Of a stretch of DNA of 12,157 nucleotides, positions 1 to 5,834 are shown in pieces; the first letter of the stretch is position 1, and each line of letters starts with the position of its first letter. Source of the DNA: an uncultured Collinsella sp. Lineage in GTDB: Bacteria; Actinomycetota; Coriobacteriia; Coriobacteriales; Coriobacteriaceae. The notes under the pieces were generated by a model. It ran no database searches and had not been told where the DNA came from. It saw only the letters and a list, made by a program, of their open reading frames with translations. A program made the translations under genes and the position numbers. The stretch spans positions 1 to 12,157 of the forward strand of contig CABQZS010000161.1 of NCBI GenBank assembly GCA_902468695.1, given 5' to 3'.

Positions 1-126
1 AGCGGCGGCAAGCTCGTCAGAGAGCTCGAGCTTGGTCTGGTTCATCTTCAGCCAGCCCCATGTGGCAGCCGGCATCGCATTGACCTGCTCAAGGGTGGTA
101 GCAGCGGTGTTCGTGGTCTGATTCAT
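1..126 (-). CDS. sufD: SufD, Fe-S cluster assembly scaffold subunit (partial, N-terminal 42 residues)
   Basis: The reverse strand from base 126 reads MNQTTNTAATTLEQVN and then MPAATWGWLKMN, and stays open to the window edge. The short Pro/Trp-containing motif is typical of SufD N-termini just before the beta-helix core. The ATG shares one base with the sufB stop (TAATG), so the two are translationally coupled. SufD is the non-catalytic partner of SufB in the SufBC2D scaffold that builds and hands on Fe-S clusters in the cytoplasm. Only 42 codons are visible. The name therefore rests mainly on operon position after sufC-sufB plus the N-terminal motif. A SufS cysteine desulfurase gene may follow beyond the left edge (inference). 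Confidence 0.85.
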   Translation of the reverse strand, partial: MNQTTNTAATTLEQVNAMPAATWGWLKMNQTKLELSDELAAA

Positions 127-1538
127 TATCCGATCGCTCCTTCCATCTCGAGCTTGATCAGGTTGTTCATCTCGACGGCGTACTCCAGCGGCAGCTCCTT
201 GGAGACCGGGTTGGCAAAGCCGTTGACGATCATGGTACGGGCTTCTTCCTCCGAGATACCGCGGCTCATCAGGTAGAACACCTTATCGTCGCCGATGCGG
301 CCGATGGTGGCCTCGTGGCCGATGTCGACGTTCTTGGCGCGGATGTCCATGGCCGGAATAGTGTCGGAGCGGCTTTGGTCGTCGAGCATCAGCGACTGGC
401 AGCTCACGGTTGCCTTGGAGCCCTCAGCCTTGGGTGTCGCCACGATAGAGCTGCGGAACGTCTGGATGCCGCCGCTCTTGGAGATGCCCTTGGTCTCGAC
501 CGTTGCGGACGTCTCGGGCGCGTTGAGCACGACCTTGCAGCCGGTGTCGAGGTTTTGACCGGCGCCGGCAAAGGTGATGCCGGTAAAGCTCGAGCGGGCG
601 CGGCGGCCGTTGAGCACGCTCATGGGGTAGAGGTAGCCCACGTGGCTGCCGAAGGAGCCGCTGATCCACTCGATGTCGCCGTCCTCGTCCACGCGCGCAC
701 GCTTGGTGTTGAGGTTGTACATGTTCTTGGACCAGTTCTCGATGGTCGAGTAGCGCAGGTGCGCACGCTTGCCCACAAAGAGCTCGACGGCGCCGGCGTG
801 GAGGTTGGCCACGTTGTACTTGGGCGCGGAGCAACCCTCAATGAAGTGCAGGTCGGCATCGTCCTCGACGATGATGAGCGTGTGTTCAAACTGGCCGGCA
901 CCCTTGGCGTTGAGGCGGAAGTAGCTCTGCAGCGGGAAGTCGAGCTTGGTGCCCTTGGGCACGTAGACAAACGATCCACCCGACCACACAGCACCGTGCA
1001 GGGCCGCAAACTTGTGGTCGGTGGGCGGGATGAGCGTCATGAACTTCTCGTGGATGAGCGGCTCCCACTGCGGGTCGTGCAGGGCCTCCTCGATGCCGGA
1101 GTAGACGATGCCCATCTTGGACGCGGTGTCCTGCATGTTGTGGTAGACGAGCTCGGAGTCGTACTGCGCGCCGACGCCCGCCAGGTAGCTGCGCTCGGCC
1201 TCGGGGATACCTAGGCGCTCAAAGGTGTTCTTGATGTCGTCGGGCACCGACTCCCAGTCGTGCTTTTGGTCGGTGTTGGGCTTGACGTAGGTGACGATGT
1301 TGTCCATGTCCAGGCCCTCGATGGAGGGGCCCCACGTCGGATCCGGGAAGCGGTTGAAGATCTCGAGGGACTTGAGGCGCAGGTCGAGCATCCACTGCGG
1401 CTCGTCCTTCTTGGCGCTGATCTCTCGCACGATGTCGGGCGTGATGCCGGCGTCGAGGCGCTCGAATCCCTCCTCGCCATAGGTGAAGTCGTAGAGGCTG
1501 CGGTCGATGTCCGCGACCTCGGTGCGGTTCTTGGTCAT
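126..1538 (-). CDS. sufB: SufB, Fe-S cluster assembly scaffold protein
   Basis: A 470-residue protein, the usual SufB length. SufB forms the cytoplasmic SufBC2D complex, where sulfide from SufS and iron are assembled into a nascent cluster. The C-terminal block HEATIGRIGDDKVFYLMSRG followed by ISEEEA is the family signature. C380 (in SCQSLML) and E409 (in GHEA) are 29 residues apart. This matches the spacing I recall for E. coli Cys405 and Glu434, which take part in sulfur transfer and cluster formation, so the protein looks active. The start is set by an AAGGGG ribosome binding site that overlaps the sufC stop, 12 bases downstream of sufC. The sufB stop shares one base with the sufD start, so translation is coupled along the operon. 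Nothing odd is visible. Confidence 0.97.
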   Translation of the reverse strand: MTKNRTEVADIDRSLYDFTYGEEGFERLDAGITPDIVREISAKKDEPQWMLDLRLKSLEIFNRFPDPTWGPSIEGLDMDNIVTYVKPNTDQKHDWESVPDDIKNTFERLGIPEAERSYLAGVGAQYDSELVYHNMQDTASKMGIVYSGIEEALHDPQWEPLIHEKFMTLIPPTDHKFAALHGAVWSGGSFVYVPKGTKLDFPLQSYFRLNAKGAGQFEHTLIIVEDDADLHFIEGCSAPKYNVANLHAGAVELFVGKRAHLRYSTIENWSKNMYNLNTKRARVDEDGDIEWISGSFGSHVGYLYPMSVLNGRRARSSFTGITFAGAGQNLDTGCKVVLNAPETSATVETKGISKSGGIQTFRSSIVATPKAEGSKATVSCQSLMLDDQSRSDTIPAMDIRAKNVDIGHEATIGRIGDDKVFYLMSRGISEEEARTMIVNGFANPVSKELPLEYAVEMNNLIKLEMEGAIG

Positions 1539-1550
1539 TGCGTCGCCCCT

Positions 1551-2351
1551 TTACGCCTGCTGCTCGGCAGCGGCGGCCTCGGCCTGGGTGCGCTGCTCGG
1601 CGGCCTCGCGCTCGAAGGTCTCAAAGCCGTTCTTGTCGATCCAGGGGATGAGCGAGGCGTCGTCCTCGCGCACGATGTGGCCCTTGACCATAACGTGGAC
1701 GCGGTCGACATCCAGGTGCTCCAGGATGCGCGTGTTGTGCGTGATGATGAGCATGGAGCCGTCGCAACTCTTGCGGTAGGCGTCCATGCCGTGGCTGACG
1801 GTTGACAGGGCGTCGACGTCCAGGCCTGAGTCGGTTTCGTCCAGGATGGCGAGCTTGGGCTGCAGCAGCAGAAGCTGGAGCATCTCGACCTTCTTCTTCT
1901 CGCCGCCCGAGAAGCCCACGCCCAGCTCACGGTTGAGGTAGGCGGTATCCATGTTGAGCTCGGCCGCGAGCTCCTTGACGCGACGGCGGAACTCCTTGCC
2001 CTTCATCTCCAGGCCGGGACGGCCGGCGATGCTGGCGCGCAGGAAGCTCGACAGCGGCACGCCCGGGATCTCGACCGGGGCCTGGAAGCTCAGGAACAGG
2101 CCGGCGCGCGAGCGCTTGTCGGTGGTGAGCTCGGTGATGTCCTGGCCGTCAAAGACGATACGGCCGTCGTTGACCGTGTAGACGGGGTCGCCCATGACCA
2201 GGTGGCCGAGGGTGGACTTGCCGGCGCCGTTGGGGCCCATCAGCACGTGGGTCTCGCCGGCGGCGACGTTGAGGTTGACATTGTGGAGGATGGTCTTCTC
2301 GTCCACGGAGGCGGTCAGACCCTCGATGGAAAGCAGCGGATTTGCGCTCAT
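1551..2351 (-). CDS. sufC: SufC, Fe-S assembly ABC-type ATPase
   Basis: A 266-residue soluble ABC ATPase that drives conformational change of the SufB-SufD scaffold. All ATPase motifs are intact: Walker A GPNGAGKST at residues 39-47, signature SGGE at 148-151, Walker B LAILDE at 167-172 followed by TDSGLD (the SufC hallmark version of the D-loop region), and the switch histidine H205 in IITH. The C-terminus is an Ala/Glu/Gln-rich tail, longer than in enteric SufC. I chose the ATG at 2351 over one at 2381 because GAGAGGGA lies just before it and the family consensus begins here (PLLSIEGL). The farther ATG has no ribosome binding site. It is the first gene of sufC-sufB-sufD and reads away from the divergent Rrf2 regulator. 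Confidence 0.97.
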   Translation of the reverse strand: MSANPLLSIEGLTASVDEKTILHNVNLNVAAGETHVLMGPNGAGKSTLGHLVMGDPVYTVNDGRIVFDGQDITELTTDKRSRAGLFLSFQAPVEIPGVPLSSFLRASIAGRPGLEMKGKEFRRRVKELAAELNMDTAYLNRELGVGFSGGEKKKVEMLQLLLLQPKLAILDETDSGLDVDALSTVSHGMDAYRKSCDGSMLIITHNTRILEHLDVDRVHVMVKGHIVREDDASLIPWIDKNGFETFEREAAEQRTQAEAAAAEQQA

Positions 2352-2415
2352 GCTGTCCCTCTCTGTATATGGTGTACTCATAGGTGTACTAAACCCTAGG
2401 AATCTTCTCGGAATA

Positions 2416-2443
2416 AAGTTACTATGGGTTCGGCGTTAGTCAA
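2416..2443 (-). promoter_or_regulatory. Candidate promoter of the suf operon
   Basis: On the minus strand a good -35 box TTGACT (2438-2443) is followed after 16 bases by TAACTT (2416-2421), a weak -10. Transcription would start near 2409, giving a leader of about 58 bases. The -35 lies inside a dyad, as expected for a repressed promoter. The assignment comes from motif reading only. Confidence 0.5.
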
Positions 2444-2459
2444 GGGAAAACCCGACTAA
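2436..2459. promoter_or_regulatory. Inverted repeat TTAGTC-N12-GACTAA, candidate operator over the suf promoter
   Basis: Two perfect 6-base arms, TTAGTC (2436-2441) and GACTAA (2454-2459), lie 12 bases apart. One arm overlaps the putative -35 of sufC, and the interior contains GGG-AAAA-CCC. GACT/AGTC half-sites also occur in the IscR type 1 sites of enterobacteria, but with different spacing. Binding by the adjacent Rrf2 protein is an inference. Confidence 0.45.
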
Positions 2460-2523
2460 TTCACTCGACTTTTTAGATGCGTGACATAATAATCAGGATT
2501 GTTTGCCCCGCGCGCATAAGATT

Positions 2524-2553
2524 TGGGACAAACAGGCCTGGTATTTTGTCCCA
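2524..2553. promoter_or_regulatory. Perfect 9-base inverted repeat in the Rrf2 regulator leader
   Basis: TGGGACAAA (2524-2532) and TTTGTCCCA (2545-2553) are exact reverse complements separated by 12 bases. That spacer itself contains the palindrome CAGGCCTG (2533-2540). The arm centres are 21 bases apart, about two helical turns, the geometry of a dimeric helix-turn-helix operator. It lies just ahead of the GGGAGG ribosome binding site. It could be an autoregulatory operator or an RNA hairpin; no T-tract follows, so it is not an intrinsic terminator. Confidence 0.55.
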
Positions 2554-2573
2554 GGAACAACGGGAGGGTAGGT

Positions 2574-3005
2574 ATGCTCATTTCTTCCAAGGGCCGCTAT
2601 GCCCTCCGGTTAATGATCTATATCGCGGCGCTGGGCGACGCCGAGGGCAAGATTGCCTTGCGCGAGGTTGCCGACCGCGAGCATATCTCGCAAAAGTATC
2701 TGGAGCAGCTGGTTCGTCCGCTTATGAAGGCGGGCCTGCTTAAGAGCGTGCGCGGCAAGGGCGGCGGCTACATGATGGCCAAGGACCCGGCCGAGGTGCG
2801 CGCCGGCGACATCCTGCGTGCCGTTGAGGGCAGCACGGCTCCGGTGGCGTGCGATGGCATCGACAACAGCTGCGCCCGCAGCGACCTGTGTTCCACCGTC
2901 AAGTTCTGGCGCGGCCTGGACGAGGTCATCGAGAACTATGTCGACGGTGTAACGCTGGCTGACTTGGCCGCCGTCCCCGAAATCAACTTCGATATTAAGC
3001 TGTAG
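2574..3005 (+). CDS. Rrf2-family transcriptional regulator, probable Fe-S sensing repressor of suf
   Basis: A 143-residue winged-helix protein of the Rrf2 family (the family of IscR, NsrR and CymR). The N-terminal DNA-binding unit runs from MLISSKGRYALRLMIYIA through LREVADREHISQKYLEQLV, then the wing RGKGGGYMMAKDP at 60-72. Three cysteines, C93, C100 and C106 (C-x6-C-x5-C), sit in the loop that holds the cluster ligands of IscR (C-x5-C-x5-C), so Fe-S binding is likely. GGGAGG six bases upstream selects the ATG at 2574; a longer TTG-started version would run through the upstream dyad. The gene is divergent from sufC and probably represses suf when Fe-S supply is adequate (inference from family and position). 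I leave the symbol empty because IscR, SufR-like and other Rrf2 members cannot be told apart here. Confidence 0.93.
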   Translation: MLISSKGRYALRLMIYIAALGDAEGKIALREVADREHISQKYLEQLVRPLMKAGLLKSVRGKGGGYMMAKDPAEVRAGDILRAVEGSTAPVACDGIDNSCARSDLCSTVKFWRGLDEVIENYVDGVTLADLAAVPEINFDIKL

Positions 3006-3013
3006 GGGTGCAA

Positions 3014-3301
3014 ATGGCATCTCTCGACAAGGTGTACAAGCAAATCGAAGTTTTTGCTCGGGAATGTGACGCCGAGAAGGTTGTGCTGTTTGGTTCCCGC
3101 GCTCGAGGTGACAATTTGCCTAAGAGCGATATTGACATCGCCGTAGCAGGTTGCCGGGATTTCGGCCGTTTCTCATATTTGATCGAGGAGCGTCTTGATA
3201 CTCTTTTGGATGTAGATGTCGTCAATCTCGACGAGTCCTTATCGCAGCAATTGCTCGATGAAATTGCCAGGGATGGTGTGATTCTGTATGAAAAAATATG
3301 A
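3014..3301 (+). CDS. mntA: MntA-like minimal nucleotidyltransferase, type VII antitoxin candidate
   Basis: A 95-residue nucleotidyltransferase-fold protein. The GSX10DXD motif is exact: G27-S28, ten residues, D39-x-D41, with a third candidate metal-binding Asp at D68 in LLDVDVV. In the MntA-HepT system this antitoxin AMPylates the HEPN toxin on a tyrosine of its RX4HXY motif and so inactivates it. The ATG at 3014 is preferred because AGGGG lies five bases upstream; a GTG at 3008 is an alternative. It begins eight bases after the Rrf2 stop and overlaps the next gene by 14 bases, so the three probably share a transcript. The sequence seems less GC-rich than its neighbours, which suggests acquisition. 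Older annotations would call it a DNA polymerase beta-like domain protein. Confidence 0.9.
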   Translation: MASLDKVYKQIEVFARECDAEKVVLFGSRARGDNLPKSDIDIAVAGCRDFGRFSYLIEERLDTLLDVDVVNLDESLSQQLLDEIARDGVILYEKI

Positions 3302-3707
3302 GAACTTTGCCAGCGCCTTGGTGAATCTTGAGGATGCGCCCAATCAGGATCTCAACAATGATTTTGTTCAGAGTGGATTGATTAATAAGTTCAATCTTCA
3401 ATTTGAACTGAGCTGGAAGCTCCTTAAGCGTCTGCTCGAGTATGAGGGCGCCACGCTTGCCGCGTCGGGGTCTCCTCGTGCCATCTTGAAGGAGTCCTAC
3501 CGATTCTACGACTTTATTGATGAGGCGGCCTGGCTAGATATGCTCAGAGATCGCAATACGAACGTCCATATCTATGACAACAAGCTCGCTCAAGATTTGA
3601 TTCAGCGCATCTTGAACGTCTATATCCCTGCTTTCTGCCAGTTGAGGGACGGGTTGATGGAGCGTTACGGCGAGCTTCTGTTGGCGCCCGACGACCAGTT
3701 TGTTTAA
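3288..3707 (+). CDS. hepT: HepT/HI0074-like HEPN protein, toxin partner of the nucleotidyltransferase
   Basis: A 139-residue helical protein resembling the HI0074 'nucleotidyltransferase substrate-binding' family. Typical blocks are LQFELSWKLLKRLLEYEG (37-54) and the HEPN RNase motif RX4HXY, seen as R89-NTNV-H94-I-Y96 in MLRDRNTNVHIYD. HEPN toxins of this type cut RNA, and Y96 is the position expected to be AMPylated by MntA. All motif residues are intact. The ATG at 3288 lies inside the upstream gene (14-base overlap), the usual coupled arrangement. No convincing terminator follows the stop. The toxin role is inferred from the family; some HI0074 members have not been shown to be toxic. Confidence 0.9.
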   Translation: MKKYENFASALVNLEDAPNQDLNNDFVQSGLINKFNLQFELSWKLLKRLLEYEGATLAASGSPRAILKESYRFYDFIDEAAWLDMLRDRNTNVHIYDNKLAQDLIQRILNVYIPAFCQLRDGLMERYGELLLAPDDQFV

Positions 3708-3783
3708 TTTCTTAAGATTTCGTAATTCCTTAAGAATTCGCGGAGGGTTGTTGCCGTTTACCGAGGGGTTGTTGTGTAACAAC
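3706..3783. repeat. Two pairs of short direct repeats and a small hairpin upstream of the surface protein gene
   Basis: AATTYCTTAAGA occurs at 3706-3717 and 3724-3735 (one mismatch, 18-base offset). GGGTTGTTG occurs at 3745-3753 and 3766-3774 (exact, 21-base offset, two helical turns). The second copy runs into GTTGTT-GTGT-AACAAC (3768-3783), a perfect 6-base inverted repeat that overlaps the candidate -35. Repeats phased upstream of a promoter suggest regulator binding. No T-tract follows, so this does not read as a terminator. Confidence 0.5.
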
Positions 3784-3800
3784 GGGCGAGCTGCAATACT
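3772..3800 (+). promoter_or_regulatory. Candidate promoter of the MPKTG surface protein
   Basis: TTGTGT (3772-3777), 17 bases, then AATACT (3795-3800) make a plausible sigma-70-type promoter, with a start near 3807 and a leader of about 47 bases. The leader ends in a strong GGGAGGA ribosome binding site (3843-3849), five bases from the ATG. This suggests high expression. Confidence 0.45.
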
Positions 3801-3853
3801 TATTTTTATCTTTGCAAACTGAACTTTAACTACACCAATGCAGGGAGGATCTT

Positions 3854-5632
3854 ATGCAGCCCAAGCATTCTGCTATTGTCGCGGGCCTGACGCTGGCGCT
3901 TTCGTTTGGCGCCGTTTCCGCGCCGGCACCCGCTGCTGCCGAGGAGCCCACGCCGGGCGTTGCCTCGGATGCCACCGATATCGATAAGGGTCTCTACACC
4001 CAGCAGTCCTTCTCGGGCGTGCTGAGGTCGGTCCAGGGCGTTTCGTTTGTCAACGTGACTCCTGAGATGAAGTACTTTACCAAGTACGAGAGCCATGGCA
4101 ACTATAACCAGGGCTTTTCGTATGGTGACGGCTACAACGCGCTGGGCTATTACCAGTTCGACCGTCGTTGGTCGCTCATTCCGTTTATGAAGCAGGTCTA
4201 CAACTACAGCCCCGAAAAATACAGCATGCTCAAGGATGCGATTGATCGCGGCAGCGAGATTTCCAACACGAGCAATGCCATGTACGAGAACGGCCAGCTC
4301 ACCGAGTTGGGCCATATCGCTCAGGATGCCTTCCAAGGTGCGTATAACACCGATCCTGTTGAGTTCTCAGCACTTCAAGATGCCTATGCGTACAACGCGT
4401 ACTATGCGGTGACCGAGGCGTGGCTCAAGAGCGGCCTGGGTATTGATATTTCAGGCCGCGCCGATTGCGTCAAGGGCATGGTGTGGAGCATTACCAACAT
4501 GTGCGGCACCGGTGGCTGCAGGGACTTTTTCCGCTGGGCGAATCTTTCCAACGATATGTCCGACCGCGAGTTTGTGACGGCGCTTTCCAATAGTGTGGTC
4601 AACAATGTCGCCACTAAGTTTTCGAGTCAGCCCCAGTATCATGAGGGCTGGAAGAATCGTTATAAGAATGAGCTGAAGGACTGCTTGGCTTATATCGCCG
4701 AGGACGAGGCAGCCGCTGCGACGCCCGTGCAGCCCGAGCCTACGCCGGCGCCCTCGCCGACACCTGATTCGAATGACGACTCGAGTGACGATGCCAACGA
4801 TGACAGGATGGATGCGCCCTCGACCGATGCTGACGGTAATGGCTCTGCTGGTGGCACTACCAACGACGGCTCTACCCCGAACGGCTCCAATTTGAACGGC
4901 TCTGCTGCGGGCGATTCGCCTTCAAGCTCTGCCAGCAATACGGACAGCGACGCTTCTGGTTCGGCTGGCGCTGACACCTCTAACTCATCTACCGGCTCGA
5001 GCGATTCGTCCGTTGACACCGGCTCTAACAACGGCTCCGGCTCTGACGCAGCCCCTGATTCCGATGCTTCCAAGGACGACTCGAATAAGGCGCCGGACGC
5101 TCCCGTTGCTTCGCCGGACAAGAAGCCTTCTTTCTCCGTGCAGCTTGGTTCTACGCTGGGCTCTTCGCTGATGGCTGGCGTCAATAATGGCTCGACTCAG
5201 AACAAGGACAACTCTGATCAGGCTTCCACGGAAAAGACCGAAGCCGTAAAGGGCGACTCCAAGGATAAGGCTTCCGAGAAGATCGAATCCGATAAGGGTT
5301 CTAGCTCTGATGAGAAGGGCGACAAGTCCGGTCAGAAGAAGGACGAGAGCAAGACCGAGGGCGAAAAGAAACAGTCCGAAGACGACGACAAGAGCGGTGC
5401 TGACAACCAGGTCCAGGAGCAAAATGACTCCAAAACGGTGACCACCACGACCACGACGACTACAACTACCAAGTCCTCGGGTGGCAACATGCCCAAGACG
5501 GGCGATCTGATTGTGATGGCGAGCCTTGCCAGTGCAAGCTTGGCCACGCTGGGCGCTACGTCTATCGTAAGTGGTAAGCATAAGCTCGATCAGCAGAAGA
5601 AGGCTTCTGGGGAGGACGGCTCGGAGGAGTAG
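3854..5632 (+). CDS. Sortase-anchored secreted protein with lysozyme-like N-terminal domain
   Basis: 592 residues. A signal peptide (residues 1 to about 29, ending APAPAAA) is followed by a domain of about 240 residues. KYESHGNY (77-84, candidate catalytic E79) and ALGYYQF (96-102) resemble the 'ESGGN...GxYQF' pattern of lysozyme/lytic transglycosylase-like folds. Four cysteines (205, 217, 222, 277) may form disulfides outside the cell. From about 290 a Pro-rich, then Asp/Ser/Asn/Gly-rich, then Lys/Glu/Asp-rich linker leads to ten Thr, the sorting motif MPKTG (546-550), a hydrophobic segment (552-574) and a charged tail. This is the classic order for covalent anchoring to peptidoglycan by sortase. 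Peptidoglycan cleavage is an inference; the domain could also be structural or act on other glycans. A strong terminator follows, so it is monocistronic. Confidence 0.85.
   Translation: MQPKHSAIVAGLTLALSFGAVSAPAPAAAEEPTPGVASDATDIDKGLYTQQSFSGVLRSVQGVSFVNVTPEMKYFTKYESHGNYNQGFSYGDGYNALGYYQFDRRWSLIPFMKQVYNYSPEKYSMLKDAIDRGSEISNTSNAMYENGQLTELGHIAQDAFQGAYNTDPVEFSALQDAYAYNAYYAVTEAWLKSGLGIDISGRADCVKGMVWSITNMCGTGGCRDFFRWANLSNDMSDREFVTALSNSVVNNVATKFSSQPQYHEGWKNRYKNELKDCLAYIAEDEAAAATPVQPEPTPAPSPTPDSNDDSSDDANDDRMDAPSTDADGNGSAGGTTNDGSTPNGSNLNGSAAGDSPSSSASNTDSDASGSAGADTSNSSTGSSDSSVDTGSNNGSGSDAAPDSDASKDDSNKAPDAPVASPDKKPSFSVQLGSTLGSSLMAGVNNGSTQNKDNSDQASTEKTEAVKGDSKDKASEKIESDKGSSSDEKGDKSGQKKDESKTEGEKKQSEDDDKSGADNQVQEQNDSKTVTTTTTTTTTTKSSGGNMPKTGDLIVMASLASASLATLGATSIVSGKHKLDQQKKASGEDGSEE
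5441..5470 (+). repeat. Poly-threonine tract (ACN codons)
   Basis: Ten consecutive Thr codons, mixed ACC/ACG/ACT/ACA, lie just before the MPKTG motif of the surface protein. Such tracts act as extended, often glycosylated, spacers near the wall. The varied codons argue against simple slippage at a single-unit repeat. Confidence 0.85.
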
Positions 5633-5664
5633 CCTCTTGGTTGCTAGATAACTAAAGAGTTGGG

Positions 5665-5702
5665 ACGGGGTCCGGTGCGAATGCATCGGGCCCCGTTTTG
5701 TT
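5665..5702 (+). terminator. Strong intrinsic terminator after the surface protein gene
   Basis: ACGGGGTCCGGTGC (5665-5678) pairs with GCATCGGGCCCCGT (5683-5696) over 14 positions, two of them G-U, around a GAAT loop. TTTTGTTGT follows. It lies 33 bases after the stop codon and separates this gene from the next one. Confidence 0.93.
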
Positions 5703-5794
5703 GTGCAACGATTAGTTATGCCCCCTCACACCTCTTGTTGCTACCGTTGCCCGATATGTTCGCGCGGCGTCGTCGGTACGCGCGAGGCGGTCAT

Positions 5795-5800
5795 TACAAT
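5795..5800 (+). promoter_or_regulatory. Candidate -10 box for the AAA-like gene
   Basis: TACAAT (one mismatch to consensus) lies 34 bases before the chosen GTG start. No good -35 sits at the right distance. It supports a start downstream of 5800 rather than the open frame reaching back into the terminator. The 132 bases between terminator and gene (5703-5834) hold nothing else I can name. Confidence 0.4.
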
Positions 5801-5834
5801 TGGCATCGTGCAGCGATTTAGGGGGAACGTTTTG

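Noticed and set aside
315..1214. Long open frame of 299 codons on the plus strand opposite sufB
   Set aside because: It is antisense to an unmistakable sufB, its translation is low-complexity Val/Ala/Gly/Leu with no known motif, and such frames are common opposite GC-rich genes.
2523..2573. TTG-initiated N-terminal extension of the Rrf2 regulator
   Set aside because: It would translate the dyad and the GGGAGG site; the family N-terminus begins at MLISSKGRYAL, with ideal spacing.
4985..5686. Minus-strand frames opposite the linker of the surface protein, including a poly-valine stretch
   Set aside because: They are shadows of Ser/Asp/Thr-rich repeat codons; the poly-Val is the complement of the Thr codons.
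5703..5834. N-terminal extension of the AAA-like protein with a Cys-rich start (SCCYRCPIC)
   Set aside because: It resembles a zinc motif but starts in the terminator's T-run, has no ribosome binding site and lies before a TACAAT -10 and a GGGGG site, so it is probably untranslated.
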